Assembly: GCA_963700785.1 (NCBI GenBank) | Contig: CAVOYZ010000017.1 | Coordinates: 15,484-79,483, forward strand | Source: CAXMST01 sp963700785 | Lineage (GTDB): Bacteria; Actinomycetota; Thermoleophilia; Solirubrobacterales; 70-9 | Length of the DNA: 64,000 bases | Direction: 5' to 3' | Part shown: positions 53,271 to 61,788 of the stretch, piece by piece | Position numbering within the stretch: the first letter of the stretch is position 1 | Layout of the letters: every line of letters starts with the position of its first letter | Made by a program: the position numbers and the translations under genes | Notes under the pieces: generated by a model | The model's input: only the letters and a program-made list of their open reading frames with translations | The model's database searches: none | Told to the model about the DNA's origin: nothing

Positions 53271-53738
53271 CTAGGTTGCGAGCACGCGACCGACGTGCTC
53301 GGCCACGCAGCAGGGCTTCTCGGAGCCCTCGACCTCGACCGTGAACACATTCACGACCTGGTACCAACCGCCGCCGACCTCGTCGACCGATGCCAACTCG
53401 ACGCTCGCCCTGATCCTCGAGCCCGAGGGCACCGGCGCCGGGAACCGCACCCTGTTCCAGCCGTAGTTGACCCCGAGCGCGAACCCGGTCGACTCCACCA
53501 GGCCGGACCGCAGCCCGTCGATCATCGAGAGCGTCAGGTTGCCGTGGGCGACGGTCGTCCCGAAGGGGCTCTCGGCCTTTGCCCGCTCGACGTCGACGTG
53601 GATCCACTGATCGTCCCCCGACAGCCGCGCGAAGTCGTCGATGTCGTCCTGGGTCACCTGACGCCACTCACCTGGGCCGACGCTCTTGCCGACCGCGGCC
53701 TGCATCTCCTCGATCCCGTTGATCTCGACGAGCGCCAT
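53271..53738 (-). CDS. MaoC-like (R)-enoyl-CoA hydratase
   Basis: The 155-residue hot-dog protein has the hydratase-2 signature: DIDDFARLSGDDQWIHVDVE (catalytic Asp and His), SPFGTTVAHGNLTLSMIDGL and VNYGWNRVRFPAPVPSGSRI. Members act on (R)-3-hydroxyacyl-CoA in fatty acid or polyhydroxyalkanoate metabolism. It could serve the echA-type proteins in this window, but it is not in one operon with them. It ends at the bidirectional hairpin. Confidence 0.9.
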   Translation of the reverse strand: MALVEINGIEEMQAAVGKSVGPGEWRQVTQDDIDDFARLSGDDQWIHVDVERAKAESPFGTTVAHGNLTLSMIDGLRSGLVESTGFALGVNYGWNRVRFPAPVPSGSRIRASVELASVDEVGGGWYQVVNVFTVEVEGSEKPCCVAEHVGRVLAT

Positions 53739-53855
53739 AGGCGGAGCCTATAGCGGCGGCGTGCTGGCGCCGGCGGTGGCACTTCCTCGTGGGCAAGTAG
53801 CGGCTCGGGGCCATGGCGATCAAGCCAACAACGGTGCTCCGCTAGGGTCCGCACG

Positions 53856-54776
53856 ATGAAGAGACAGGCGCCCGCTGCCTCGGTCGAGGACACTGCGGCG
53901 CGCAGCCTCGCCAGCTGGAGCGAGGAAGGCAGGAACGAGATGCAGGCGTTCTACGCCTTGGCGCAGCTCGACTACGAGCTGCTCGCGGGGGTCGCGGACT
54001 GGGGCTCGGCCCTGGGGCGTGCGCACGAGCGCCAAGGCGACTCCGGGCCGCTCAGGCTGCTCGATGTCGCATGCGGGTCGGGCCGTTTTCCCTCAGCGCT
54101 GCTCGGGCGCGCCGACCTCTCGTCGCTCGACGAGCCCGGCGTCGCATACGACCTGCTCGACCCGTCGCCCTTCTCGCTCGAGGAGGCGGCAGGCCAACTG
54201 CGCGCGCCGCTGATGCCGACCGCACGCTTCGAGACAACTCTCGAAGACCTCGATCCCGCAGCGGGGCCCTGGGATGTGGTCTGGGCGACACACGCGCTCT
54301 ACGCCCTGCGACCCGAGGCCCTGGGCTCGGCGGCGGAGCGCTTCGTTGCCGGGCTGGCGCCCGCTGGCCTCGGCTTCATCGCCCAGGGCGCCGAGGACGG
54401 CCACTACCTGACCGTCTACCGCGCCTTTCTCGACGGGTTCCAGGGCGGCGCCCGGACGCCGTATCTCAGCGGCGAGGCGGTCGCGAGCGCAGTGCGGGCC
54501 GCGGCCGAGCCGCTCGGCTGGAACGCGTCGGAGCGCACGCTCACCTATGAGCACGTCGTCGGCTACGACGAGACCGAACTGCTCGAGGGCTACCTGCGCC
54601 GATGCATCTTCGACGACGGTCCGACCCTCGACGACATGCTCGCCGCGCCCGTGCTCGGGCCCTACCTGTCTCGGTGTCGCGACGACGATGCCGGTGTCTT
54701 CCGCTTCAGCCAGTCCGTAGTCTGCCTGGCCCTGACCCCCCAAGGAGAGGACTTTCCGTGGACAGCCGCATCCTGA
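53856..54776 (+). CDS. Class I SAM-dependent methyltransferase (cassette gene 1)
   Basis: The 306-residue protein starts MKRQAPAASVEDTAARSLAS. The SAM motif I is LRLLDVACGSGRFPSALLG and the post-I acidic turn is in AYDLLDPSPFSLEEA. WDVVWATHALYALRPEA marks motif IV and a later Gly-rich motif is AGLAPAGLGFIAQGAEDGHY. A helical N-terminal cap (SWSEEGRNEMQAFYALAQLD) precedes it. The substrate is unknown. The PhyH gene begins inside its last codons (54758 versus 54776) with a Shine-Dalgarno AAGGAGAGG, so the three genes are coupled. Confidence 0.85.
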   Translation: MKRQAPAASVEDTAARSLASWSEEGRNEMQAFYALAQLDYELLAGVADWGSALGRAHERQGDSGPLRLLDVACGSGRFPSALLGRADLSSLDEPGVAYDLLDPSPFSLEEAAGQLRAPLMPTARFETTLEDLDPAAGPWDVVWATHALYALRPEALGSAAERFVAGLAPAGLGFIAQGAEDGHYLTVYRAFLDGFQGGARTPYLSGEAVASAVRAAAEPLGWNASERTLTYEHVVGYDETELLEGYLRRCIFDDGPTLDDMLAAPVLGPYLSRCRDDDAGVFRFSQSVVCLALTPQGEDFPWTAAS

Positions 54777-55726
54777 GCGCCGAGCACGCGCAAGAGTCCG
54801 GCGTCGCCGAGCCATGGGAGCAGAGCAACGAGGACTGGTGGGACTGGTATCTCTCGCTTGCAGACGCATCCGAGGACGCGCCGATCGAGCTCATCGAGCT
54901 GTCGCCGCCCGAGCCCGTTGCGGCCCCGTCCGCGAACGAGCTGCGCGCCGAGCTCGCCGAGCCGTACCCGCTGAGCGATGGCGCCCGCGAGCGCTTTGCC
55001 AGGGAGGGGTTCGTGAAGCTCTCGGGCGTCGTTTCTCCGGCTGCGCTGGCCGCCGCGCGGGCCGAGGTAGCCCGCCTGGCGGCCGCCGGCGATGGCCCGG
55101 GGCGCTCGGGCTTTCTGAGCATGGACCTGATGTGGCAGCAGGGGTCGGAGGTGCTCGAGGCGTTCGCGCTCTCTCCGCGGCTCGGGCGCCTGGCGGCCGA
55201 GCTGCTCGAGGTCGCCGACGTGCGCCTCTACCACGACAACGTGCTGGCCAAGGAGCCGGGTTGCGGTCGCACGCCCTGGCACTTCGACGCGCACCACTTC
55301 CCGATCGCCTCGCGCGACATCGTCACGAGCTGGCTGCCGCTGCAGGCGATTCCGCCGGCGATGGGACCGCTCGCCTTTGCGGCCGATGCCGAGGCGTGGC
55401 GGCTGGCCGAGGACACGGACTTCTCGGCCACCGACTCCTCCTACGATCGCGGCGTCGCGGAGAGCTTTCGTGCCGCCGGGGTGCGGATAGACGACACGCC
55501 TTACGCGCTGGGAGAGATCAGCTTCCATCATTCGTGGTGCTTTCACTGCGCGCGGGCCAATGCGACGACGCAACCGCGGACGGTGCTCGCCTCGACCTAC
55601 TTCGCAGACGGGGCACGGGTCGTCGACGAGCCGACGATGGTCTCGGGCGACTGGCAGCGGTTCATGCCGGGCGCCGGCCCCGGCTCGGTCATCGACACGC
55701 CGCTGAACCCGATCGTCTCGCGGTGA
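54758..55726 (+). CDS. Phytanoyl-CoA dioxygenase (PhyH) family Fe/2-oxoglutarate oxygenase (cassette gene 2)
   Basis: The 322-residue protein starts at GTG 54758. About 75 N-terminal residues include an aromatic cluster (NEDWWDWYLSLADASED) not seen in typical PhyH. The double-stranded beta-helix has the iron ligands His175 and Asp177 (TPWHFDAHH) and distal His263 (SWCFHCARANATTQP), with Arg274 in TQPRTVLASTYF for 2-oxoglutarate. These suggest an active hydroxylase. The stop overlaps the next gene start (GTGA). The natural substrate could be a small molecule made or modified by the two flanking methyltransferases. Confidence 0.88.
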   Translation: MDSRILSAEHAQESGVAEPWEQSNEDWWDWYLSLADASEDAPIELIELSPPEPVAAPSANELRAELAEPYPLSDGARERFAREGFVKLSGVVSPAALAAARAEVARLAAAGDGPGRSGFLSMDLMWQQGSEVLEAFALSPRLGRLAAELLEVADVRLYHDNVLAKEPGCGRTPWHFDAHHFPIASRDIVTSWLPLQAIPPAMGPLAFAADAEAWRLAEDTDFSATDSSYDRGVAESFRAAGVRIDDTPYALGEISFHHSWCFHCARANATTQPRTVLASTYFADGARVVDEPTMVSGDWQRFMPGAGPGSVIDTPLNPIVSR

Positions 55727-56367
55727 CCGCTACACCGGAGGCGCACGGCGGCCTGGAGAGCCTGGAGTACTGGACTCGACGCACCGAGGAGCTCGGCGCG
55801 CGCGCGGTCGTCAACTTCGACCACCCCGACGACCAAGACCTGGAGGCGCTGACTGCGGAGCACCGTCGCGTTCTGCTGCCGGCGCTGGCGGCGCTGCTCG
55901 ACGGGACCGAGCGCGTGGTCTGTGACCTCGGCTGCGGGGCCGGACGCTTCACCGCGGACTTTGCGGCACTGATCGGCGGGCGGGCGATCGGGGTCGAGCC
56001 CGTCGCTGCGCTGCGGGCGCTCGCCCCGCGGGCTCCCGGGGTCTCCTATCGGGGGCTGCGGCGGGACGGGCGCCTGCCGCTGTTCGACGATGAGGCCGAC
56101 GTGCTCGTCACCGTGACCGTGCTCGGCGGGCTCGTCGCGGAGGGCGAGCTGGCCGAGACGGCGGCGGAGGTGCGGCGGGTGCTCCGCCCGGGCGGGCTCG
56201 TATACCTGGCCGAGTCGGTCTCCGGGTCGTCGTCGTACGAGCACTGGGCGGCGAGGACGGTCCCGGCCTACCGCTCGGCGTTCCCGTGGGCCGATCTGGT
56301 CGAGGTCGCGCAGTTCGACGACGCCGGCGACCCGATCTCGGTGCTGGCGGGACGAGCGAGAGCCTGA
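55723..56367 (+). CDS. Class I SAM-dependent methyltransferase (cassette gene 3)
   Basis: The 214-residue protein starts at GTG overlapping the PhyH stop. It opens with LESLEYWTRRTEELGARAVV (YWxxR-type cap) and has motif I VVCDLGCGAGRFTADFAALI, then AIGVEP and motif III VRRVLRPGGLVYLAESVSGS. It is shorter than, and only distantly similar to, the first methyltransferase. The YWTRR...GARAVVN N-terminus recalls small-molecule methyltransferases in biosynthetic clusters, but no scaffold enzyme is adjacent. It converges on the SnoaL-like gene. Confidence 0.88.
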   Translation: MTATPEAHGGLESLEYWTRRTEELGARAVVNFDHPDDQDLEALTAEHRRVLLPALAALLDGTERVVCDLGCGAGRFTADFAALIGGRAIGVEPVAALRALAPRAPGVSYRGLRRDGRLPLFDDEADVLVTVTVLGGLVAEGELAETAAEVRRVLRPGGLVYLAESVSGSSSYEHWAARTVPAYRSAFPWADLVEVAQFDDAGDPISVLAGRARA

Positions 56368-56398
56368 TCCGCCGGCCCCTCCTGAGGCGGCGGCCGCC

Positions 56399-56773
56399 CT
56401 AGCTGCTGCCGTAGGCGCTCTCGAGCAGGGCGGTGTCGGCCGCGACCCGGTACTCGATCGCCTTGCCGCCCTCGAATCGCCAGACATCGACCTGGAAGGC
56501 GGAGCCTGCCGTCAGCGTGACCATGTTGAAGACGGCCAGGTAGTCGCCCCCCGAGAGGATCTGCTGTAGCTCGAGGCCGCGCAGCGCCGCGCCGAGCGCC
56601 TTCCAGTGGGCCATCACCTCGTCGATGCCGTTGTAGGTTCCGCTCACAGCGCTGTTGCCGGGCACGATCCAGGTGATGTCGTCGGACAGCATCGCCACCG
56701 CCGGCTCGGGGTTGCCCTGAATCCACTCCTCGTACGCGGCGCGCAGTTGCTCGACCAGCTCGTCGTTGACCAT
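56399..56773 (-). CDS. SnoaL/NTF2-like protein
   Basis: ATG 56773 follows GAAGGAGGAGAGCC. The 124-residue alpha+beta cone protein has LVEQLRAAYEEWIQGNPEPA, MLSDDITWIVPGNSAVSGTY and VWRFEGGKAIEYRVAADTA. These are typical of ketosteroid isomerase/SnoaL domains, which catalyse isomerisation, hydrolysis or only bind ligands. No catalytic His/Asp pair is sure. It is convergent with the methyltransferase cassette; functional association is possible but unsupported. Confidence 0.85.
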   Translation of the reverse strand: MVNDELVEQLRAAYEEWIQGNPEPAVAMLSDDITWIVPGNSAVSGTYNGIDEVMAHWKALGAALRGLELQQILSGGDYLAVFNMVTLTAGSAFQVDVWRFEGGKAIEYRVAADTALLESAYGSS

Positions 56774-57065
56774 GGCTCTCCTCCTTCTTCGACCCCGGCG
56801 TCGCTGCGACGCCACTTCGCGGGCGATCCTATAGCGGCCCGCCACAGCGACCTCGACCAGGGCCCGGCGAGGGCCTGCCGCGGCGCGCGAGGTCAACTCT
56901 CCCCTCCCCCTTGCGCGGAGCGGGTCTACTCCCCATGAGTTGGTCGGCTGGCGACCGCGCTCATTGAAACGCCGGTTAGCGAACTGGCTGGTCATCCTTG
57001 ACTCAGAGGGCTGCTGCTGCAACAGTCCGCAGATGAAGGTCACACGAACGGGGAAGGCAGGCTTG

Positions 57066-57590
57066 ATGGTTATGAAGCACCGCAGGGGGATGAGAACTTG
57101 GGCCGTGGGGGTCGCCGTTGCAGCGTGCGCCGCGACGTCCCTAGCTCTTGGCGGAGGGTTGGCCTCCGCGGCTCCAGGCGACAGCTTCTACCTCAGCCAG
57201 AAGAAGACGACCTTCGTCAGCTTCGTGATCGGAGCGGGATCAGATCAGGTCAGCAAGCTCGGCTACACCGCGCGGAAGCTGCGCTGCCCGAAGGGCCGGA
57301 AGCTCAGTGCTATGACCGTGCTCGGCGGCCGCACGGCCCCAATCCAGGAGAACCTCCTCGGGGAACCGTTCTTTGAGTCATTCTGGGCGCCTGGGGAACC
57401 CAGTTTCGGAGGCATCGCCGGCAAGATTCGCGACGCCAGCGTCAAGGGGTCCCTGTATCTCCAAATGAGCCGCAAGCTCGGCCGCAAGAAGGTGTTGTGC
57501 ACGACCGGGCGTAGGACCTGGAGGGCGAAGCCAATCTCAGAGGAAGCCTGGCTCGCCGCTCGTGAGCGACAGGGCTACCCCGAGGGGTAG
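57066..57590 (+). CDS. Secreted hypothetical protein
   Basis: I chose ATG 57066 because GGGGAAGG lies 8 bases upstream; an earlier in-frame ATG exists. The signal peptide is MRTWAVGVAVAACAATSLAL and onward to LASAAPGDS. The mature 125 residues are beta-rich with two Cys (LRCPKGRKLSA and KVLCTTGRR), a short acidic middle and WRAKPISEEAWLAARER at the end. No family is recognised. The 290 bases upstream hold no clear gene. Confidence 0.6.
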   Translation: MVMKHRRGMRTWAVGVAVAACAATSLALGGGLASAAPGDSFYLSQKKTTFVSFVIGAGSDQVSKLGYTARKLRCPKGRKLSAMTVLGGRTAPIQENLLGEPFFESFWAPGEPSFGGIAGKIRDASVKGSLYLQMSRKLGRKKVLCTTGRRTWRAKPISEEAWLAARERQGYPEG

Positions 57591-57672
57591 AAACAACTCC
57601 CGTAGTTGGTCCGCTGCCTAGGGGGACTCGCAGCGCTGGCATTGGAGCCTCTCGCCTTGCACCGCTCAGGGC

Positions 57673-59577
57673 CTAGCGCTTGAGCTTGACCGAGAGCTTC
57701 TTGGTCTTTGTGTTGCCGGCCTCGTCGGTGAGGTTCACCTCGAGCTTCGCGGTCGCCTTCTTGCCCTGCTTCAGCGCCGGCGCGATCTTCTTCGCGTCCT
57801 TGGACTTCTTCAGCCTCAGCTTCAGGTTCTTCGAGTTGCCCGAGCCGACGCTCTTGGTGAGCGGCTTGAGCTTGTAGGTGGGGTTGACCTTGACCTTGCC
57901 GCTGGCCTTGACGTCCAGGTCCTCGCCGGCCTTGACCTTGGCCCTGACGACGATCGTTTTGCCCTTCTGCTTCTGCTCCTTCTTGGCGCTGGCGTTGCCG
58001 TCGGGTGGGGAGGTGTCCACCGTGAAGGAGCGGCTCGCCGGGGTCGGGTCGGTGTCGTCCTCGACGTCGACGGAGCGCACCGCGAAGCTGTGGGGGCCGT
58101 CGGAGAGGCCGGAGTAGGACTTCGGCGAACTGCAGGCCGACCAGCTGCCCGAATCGAGGCTGCACTCGTAGGTGGTGGTCGGCACCGCGTCGATGAACCC
58201 GAAGCTCGGCGAGGTGTCGTTGGTCGGCCCGGAGGGGCCGGAGGTGATCGTCGTCTCGGGGTAGGTGGTCACTGACCGGACCGACTGGATCCGCTCGTTG
58301 GCGCCGTCGAAACGACGCCAGACGATCGCCGCGCGGTCGGAGCCGTCGATCGCGAGCTGGCCTCCCCCGCCTTCGGAGAGTGAGTGCACCGGGCCGGGGG
58401 TGCCGTCGGCGGCGAGGCGGACCGCCTCGACGCGGGAGTAGTTGCGGCCATCCCACCATGTCCAGGTGATGGTGGCTCGATCGGAGCCATCGATCGCTAG
58501 CTGCGGGAAGGGGACGACCCTGGTCGGGTCAGGTGGGTCTGCGAGGGTCTGAACCGGGCCGGGGGTGCCGTCGGCGGCGAGGCGGACCGACCGGATACGG
58601 AAGTTCGAGTTGGGCGAGGTGTCCCAACTCATCCAGACGATCGTCGCTCGACCGGCACTGTCGATCCCGACCTGCTGGTAGGCGCTCTCGTGGCCCCCCT
58701 CTGAGAGCGTCCGCACCGGGCCGGGGGCGCCGTCGGCGGCGAGGCGCACCGACTGGATCCGGTAGTCGGCGGCGTCCAAACGCCGCCAGGTGACCGTCGC
58801 CCGGTCGGAGTCGTCGATCGCGAGCTGGGGTTCGTGAGTGTGCTGCCCGGCTTCGGAGAGGGTTCGGACGGTCCCGGGGCTGCCGTCGGCGGCGACCCGG
58901 ACCGACTGGATGCCGTCGAAGCCATTCCAGACGACCGTCGCCCGGTCGGAGCCGTCGATCGCGAGCTGCGGGTCGAGGGCGTCCTCCCCGACCTCGGAGA
59001 GGGTCTGGACGGGCCCTGGGGTGCCGTTCGCGGCCAGCCGAACGGCCTCGATGCGGGTGTTCTCGGAGTCCTCGCGCCACCACACGATCGTCGCGCGGTC
59101 GGAGCTGTCGATGGCGACCTGGGGCAGGAAGGCGTCTTGACCGGCCTCCGAGAGGGTCCGCACCGGGCCGGGGGTGCCGTCGGCGGCGAGGCGGACCGAG
59201 TGAACACGCGCGGTGAACTCGCCCGCCGCGCGTCCAGACCAGGTCACCGTCGCCCGACCGGAGCCGTCGATCACGACCTCGGGTTCGTAGCCGTCGTCCC
59301 CGACCTTCGAGAGCGTCTGAATCTTCTCCGGCGCGCTGTCGGCGCCGAGGCGGACCGACTGGATGCGGGTGTTGTAGCCGTCGTAGCTCTCCCAGACGAT
59401 CGTCGCCTGTCCGGATCCGTCGATCGCGATCTGCTGGTCCCCGGCGTAACGCGAGACCGAGAGCGTCTGCGGGGCCGGGTAGGAGACGGCGGCCGAGGCC
59501 GAGGTGGCGAGTAGGGCGACGGCCAGGCACGCGGCCGCGAGGGCAGCGATCGCGGGGATTGCCCAGCGGCCGATCAA
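57673..59577 (-). CDS. Secreted protein with eight propeller-like repeats and an Ig-like domain
   Basis: TTG 59577 gives a clean signal peptide (MIGRWAIPAIAALAAACLAV, then ATSASAAV); a GTG at 59664 would add an implausible charged N-terminus. Eight repeats of 47-55 residues follow, each with QTLS/RTLSEAG..., PQLAIDGSDRATIVW and IQSVRLAADGTPGPV. This looks like a beta-propeller made of about eight blades. After it, an Ig-like domain has TTITSGPSGPTNDTSPSFGF and YECSLDSGSWSACSSP, and the last 110 residues are Lys-rich (KKEQKQKGKTIVVRAKVKAG). It is a likely surface-binding protein; the ligand is unknown. Confidence 0.75.
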   Translation of the reverse strand: MIGRWAIPAIAALAAACLAVALLATSASAAVSYPAPQTLSVSRYAGDQQIAIDGSGQATIVWESYDGYNTRIQSVRLGADSAPEKIQTLSKVGDDGYEPEVVIDGSGRATVTWSGRAAGEFTARVHSVRLAADGTPGPVRTLSEAGQDAFLPQVAIDSSDRATIVWWREDSENTRIEAVRLAANGTPGPVQTLSEVGEDALDPQLAIDGSDRATVVWNGFDGIQSVRVAADGSPGTVRTLSEAGQHTHEPQLAIDDSDRATVTWRRLDAADYRIQSVRLAADGAPGPVRTLSEGGHESAYQQVGIDSAGRATIVWMSWDTSPNSNFRIRSVRLAADGTPGPVQTLADPPDPTRVVPFPQLAIDGSDRATITWTWWDGRNYSRVEAVRLAADGTPGPVHSLSEGGGGQLAIDGSDRAAIVWRRFDGANERIQSVRSVTTYPETTITSGPSGPTNDTSPSFGFIDAVPTTTYECSLDSGSWSACSSPKSYSGLSDGPHSFAVRSVDVEDDTDPTPASRSFTVDTSPPDGNASAKKEQKQKGKTIVVRAKVKAGEDLDVKASGKVKVNPTYKLKPLTKSVGSGNSKNLKLRLKKSKDAKKIAPALKQGKKATAKLEVNLTDEAGNTKTKKLSVKLKR

Positions 59578-60025
59578 GGCGCATACCCTACGCCGTTCCT
59601 GTCGGCGCCGAACCCCTACGGATCGATCCCATCGGAGAAGAGCGCCCGCTCGCAGGAGTACCACCTGGTTTCCGTGGGGTTGCCCCTAACCCCGCTCCTG
59701 GTCCGGCCTATGCCGTGTGAGCTAGCCCTCGGCTGGTCTGGCCCCGCCTGCCTTACCTCCTCAGCGTCACCGAGAGCTTCTTGGTCTTCTTGTTGCCGGC
59801 CTCGTCGGTCAGCTTCACCGCCTTCGCGCCGATCTTGACCCTTGACGACCACACTGCCTCGCCTCCTGTTCTTGGCAGTGACGAAACCGACGACGGCAGT
59901 GTCCACATCGAGGCGCGCGGGACTTGGCCTCCCGAAAGGGATCAGCCGAAGGTCGCATCGAGGCCGAAGCCCCCGCCGATGACCCAGCGCCAGGCTCGTG
60001 CCGGGCCCAATCCTGCTCCGATCAG
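59578..60025. other. 448-base interval with only a gene remnant
   Basis: Apart from the paralogue tail (59753-59845) I see no gene here. It should contain the promoter of the repeat protein and the 3' end of the 60026 gene. No clear terminator or promoter stands out. Confidence 0.5.
59753..59845 (-). pseudogene. C-terminal remnant of a paralogue of the repeat protein
   Basis: The minus strand reads VKIGAKAVKLTDEAGNKKTK then KLSVTLRR and a stop. This matches the end of the neighbouring protein (VNLTDEAGNTKTKKLSVKLK). Nothing recognisable precedes it for the next 150 bases, so it is a duplicated or truncated tail. Confidence 0.6.
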
Positions 60026-61435
60026 CTAGGAGCGTGGGTTGGCACGGTACAGCCGCCGTCGGCCCTCGCACAGCTCGAGCGTGTCGCCCAGCTCGAAGCG
60101 CTCGGTCAGGGCGCGCTCGAAGCTCTCGCGAGTGTAGTCCGGGTGTGCACCCGCCTCTTTCCTCGACAGCAGCAGTTCGACCATCGGGTCGTGACGATCC
60201 ACGAACTCGATCACCAGCTCGGAGTCGAACGACCGCAGCCATTCGAGCACCTCTGCGACGGGAACGCCTCCCGCGATGCTCAGGTGATGCACCAGCGCCA
60301 GTGCAAGGACCAGTTCGGGCATGCCGCGGTCGCGCAGCTGCCGCCGCTCCTCGCCGCGCCAGCCGAGGCCGGGCGATGGATCCGCCAGGTCGACGACGAG
60401 TGGCAGGATCCGGTCTTCCCCCGCCTCCCGCAGCCGGCAATAGGTGGCGTTGACGGTCTCTTCGTCACCATCGATCGCCAGCGTGTAGTCGGCGAATCCA
60501 GCGGCTATCTCTGAGTAGCGACCGTCGTTGGCCCCGAGATCCCAGACCATTCTCCGACGTCCGCGCTCGCCCAGACGTTCAATGAACTCGCGCTTGAGCC
60601 GTTCGTCCTCGGGCGGGTACTCGTTAACCTGGCCGTAGGCAGTCCACGCCGACTCGCCTGGGGTCCAGTCGAGGCGCCGGATCAGCTTCCGCATCGCCGT
60701 GAGGTTGGCCCGCACTATCTCAACGCCGAACCCGGCCCGTTTCAGCTCCCGCTTCACCTCACCGCCGGACGCGGCGTAGCGGCGCTCCAGCACGGAGTGG
60801 AGGTAGACGTGCTTGAAGACGCCGCGCCTGAGGCGGTCGCGTGCGGACATCAGGGCGTTCATCTCGCCGGGCGCAATCCCCTCGACGCTGCCACGGAGCA
60901 GCATCCGATGGCTGAAACCCTTGTGCGCGCGCAGCATCAGCGGGAACAGGTATTGCATGCAGAACTGGCGATAGCCGGTCCACACCGATCCCTCCTCGAG
61001 CCGCTCGAACGATCCGACGTCGATGAACACCGGTGTGGAACCGCGCCACTGCACGTTGTACGGCGTGGCGTCGCGAAGCGTAAGCCCGGCGTCGAGTGCG
61101 GCGAGGTGCAGGTCGAGCTGTTGGATCGCGGCGGTCCTGAGCATCGCGAACGGCCACTCGTACGGGTAGGAGATGAAGGGGATGCGCTCGTGGCGGAGGA
61201 CCGCCGCCGGCTGCTCCGCGAGCAGGCCTGCCGGGATCGGCACCTCAGCCGGCTCCAGCTCTTCCGTCGCGACGATCGCGCCGGCATCGCTCAGCTCCCC
61301 GTAGAGGCCGCTGCTCACTAGCGCCTCCCAGTTGGCGGCAGCGTTCGTCGAGAGTGCTCGGTGGACGGCGCCGTCGGTGGTGAACACCCGCGACTCGTAG
61401 TCGCGGAATGACCCGGGATCGGTGTGAGCTGACAC
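60026..61435 (-). CDS. Two-part protein: kinase-like N-terminal region and SAM-methyltransferase-like C-terminal region
   Basis: The 469-residue protein starts MSAHTDPGSFRDYESRVFTT. Residues about 80-170 contain GLTLRDATPYNVQWRGSTPV then FIDVGSFERLEEG, which look like a kinase catalytic loop (RD...N) and a metal-binding D-x-G. Residues about 285-430 are a methyltransferase fold: MVWDLGANDGRYSEIAAGFA, TLAIDGDEETVNATYCRLRE, and ELVLALALVHHLSIAGGVPV then ELVIEFVDRHDPMVELLLSR. It faces away from a 48-residue membrane protein and a membrane phosphatase-family enzyme at 61.6-63.8 kb. Related trios are seen in other bacteria, from memory. No substrate is assigned. Confidence 0.75.
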   Translation of the reverse strand: MSAHTDPGSFRDYESRVFTTDGAVHRALSTNAAANWEALVSSGLYGELSDAGAIVATEELEPAEVPIPAGLLAEQPAAVLRHERIPFISYPYEWPFAMLRTAAIQQLDLHLAALDAGLTLRDATPYNVQWRGSTPVFIDVGSFERLEEGSVWTGYRQFCMQYLFPLMLRAHKGFSHRMLLRGSVEGIAPGEMNALMSARDRLRRGVFKHVYLHSVLERRYAASGGEVKRELKRAGFGVEIVRANLTAMRKLIRRLDWTPGESAWTAYGQVNEYPPEDERLKREFIERLGERGRRRMVWDLGANDGRYSEIAAGFADYTLAIDGDEETVNATYCRLREAGEDRILPLVVDLADPSPGLGWRGEERRQLRDRGMPELVLALALVHHLSIAGGVPVAEVLEWLRSFDSELVIEFVDRHDPMVELLLSRKEAGAHPDYTRESFERALTERFELGDTLELCEGRRRLYRANPRS

Positions 61436-61597
61436 AGCGGGGTTATCGCAGATCTGCGCCCGAGGGATCGGACGGGACCGCCGGGACTGGGTGGCGCGGG
61501 TTGACGACCCCTCCCGGGCCTCCCCTCGGAGCTCACGGCACTACACTAGCGGGGGCTCCGTCCATCACGGCGGGAACCGACTGAGGGGTATCGACAA

Positions 61598-61744
61598 GTG
61601 AGGCTAATCGCATACTTGGACGCTGGCACCGGCAGTGTCATCTTGCAGGCGCTGATCGGCGGAGTCGCGGCGCTCGGGGTTGCGCTGAAGTTCTATGGGC
61701 GCCGACTGCTGACGTTCCTGCGCCTGCGCAAGCCCGAGGAGTAG
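61598..61744 (+). CDS. 48-residue single-pass membrane protein (YLDAGTGS type)
   Basis: GTG at 61598 gives MRLIAYLDAGTGSVILQALI followed by GGVAALGVALKFYGRRLLTF and a basic end (LRLRKPEE). The YLDxGTGS start followed by one membrane helix is a recurring small-protein pattern (YLDPGTGS elsewhere) next to phosphatase-superfamily membrane enzymes. It is too short for routine gene callers. It ends 44 bases before the 61789 gene on the same strand and probably shares its transcript. Confidence 0.75.
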   Translation: MRLIAYLDAGTGSVILQALIGGVAALGVALKFYGRRLLTFLRLRKPEE

Positions 61745-61788
61745 CCGCGGGGCCTCGGCCCGAACGGGTCAACAGGGCAGCGCCTCTT

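Noticed and set aside
59616..60440. A long minus-strand frame between the repeat protein and the methyltransferase fusion
   Set aside because: Its upper part is the 60026 gene in a wrong frame, and the rest is Arg/Pro-rich with no resemblance to a protein.
61501..61547. Promoter TTGACG with TACACT before the microprotein
   Set aside because: The two boxes are about 35 bases apart, too far for one promoter.
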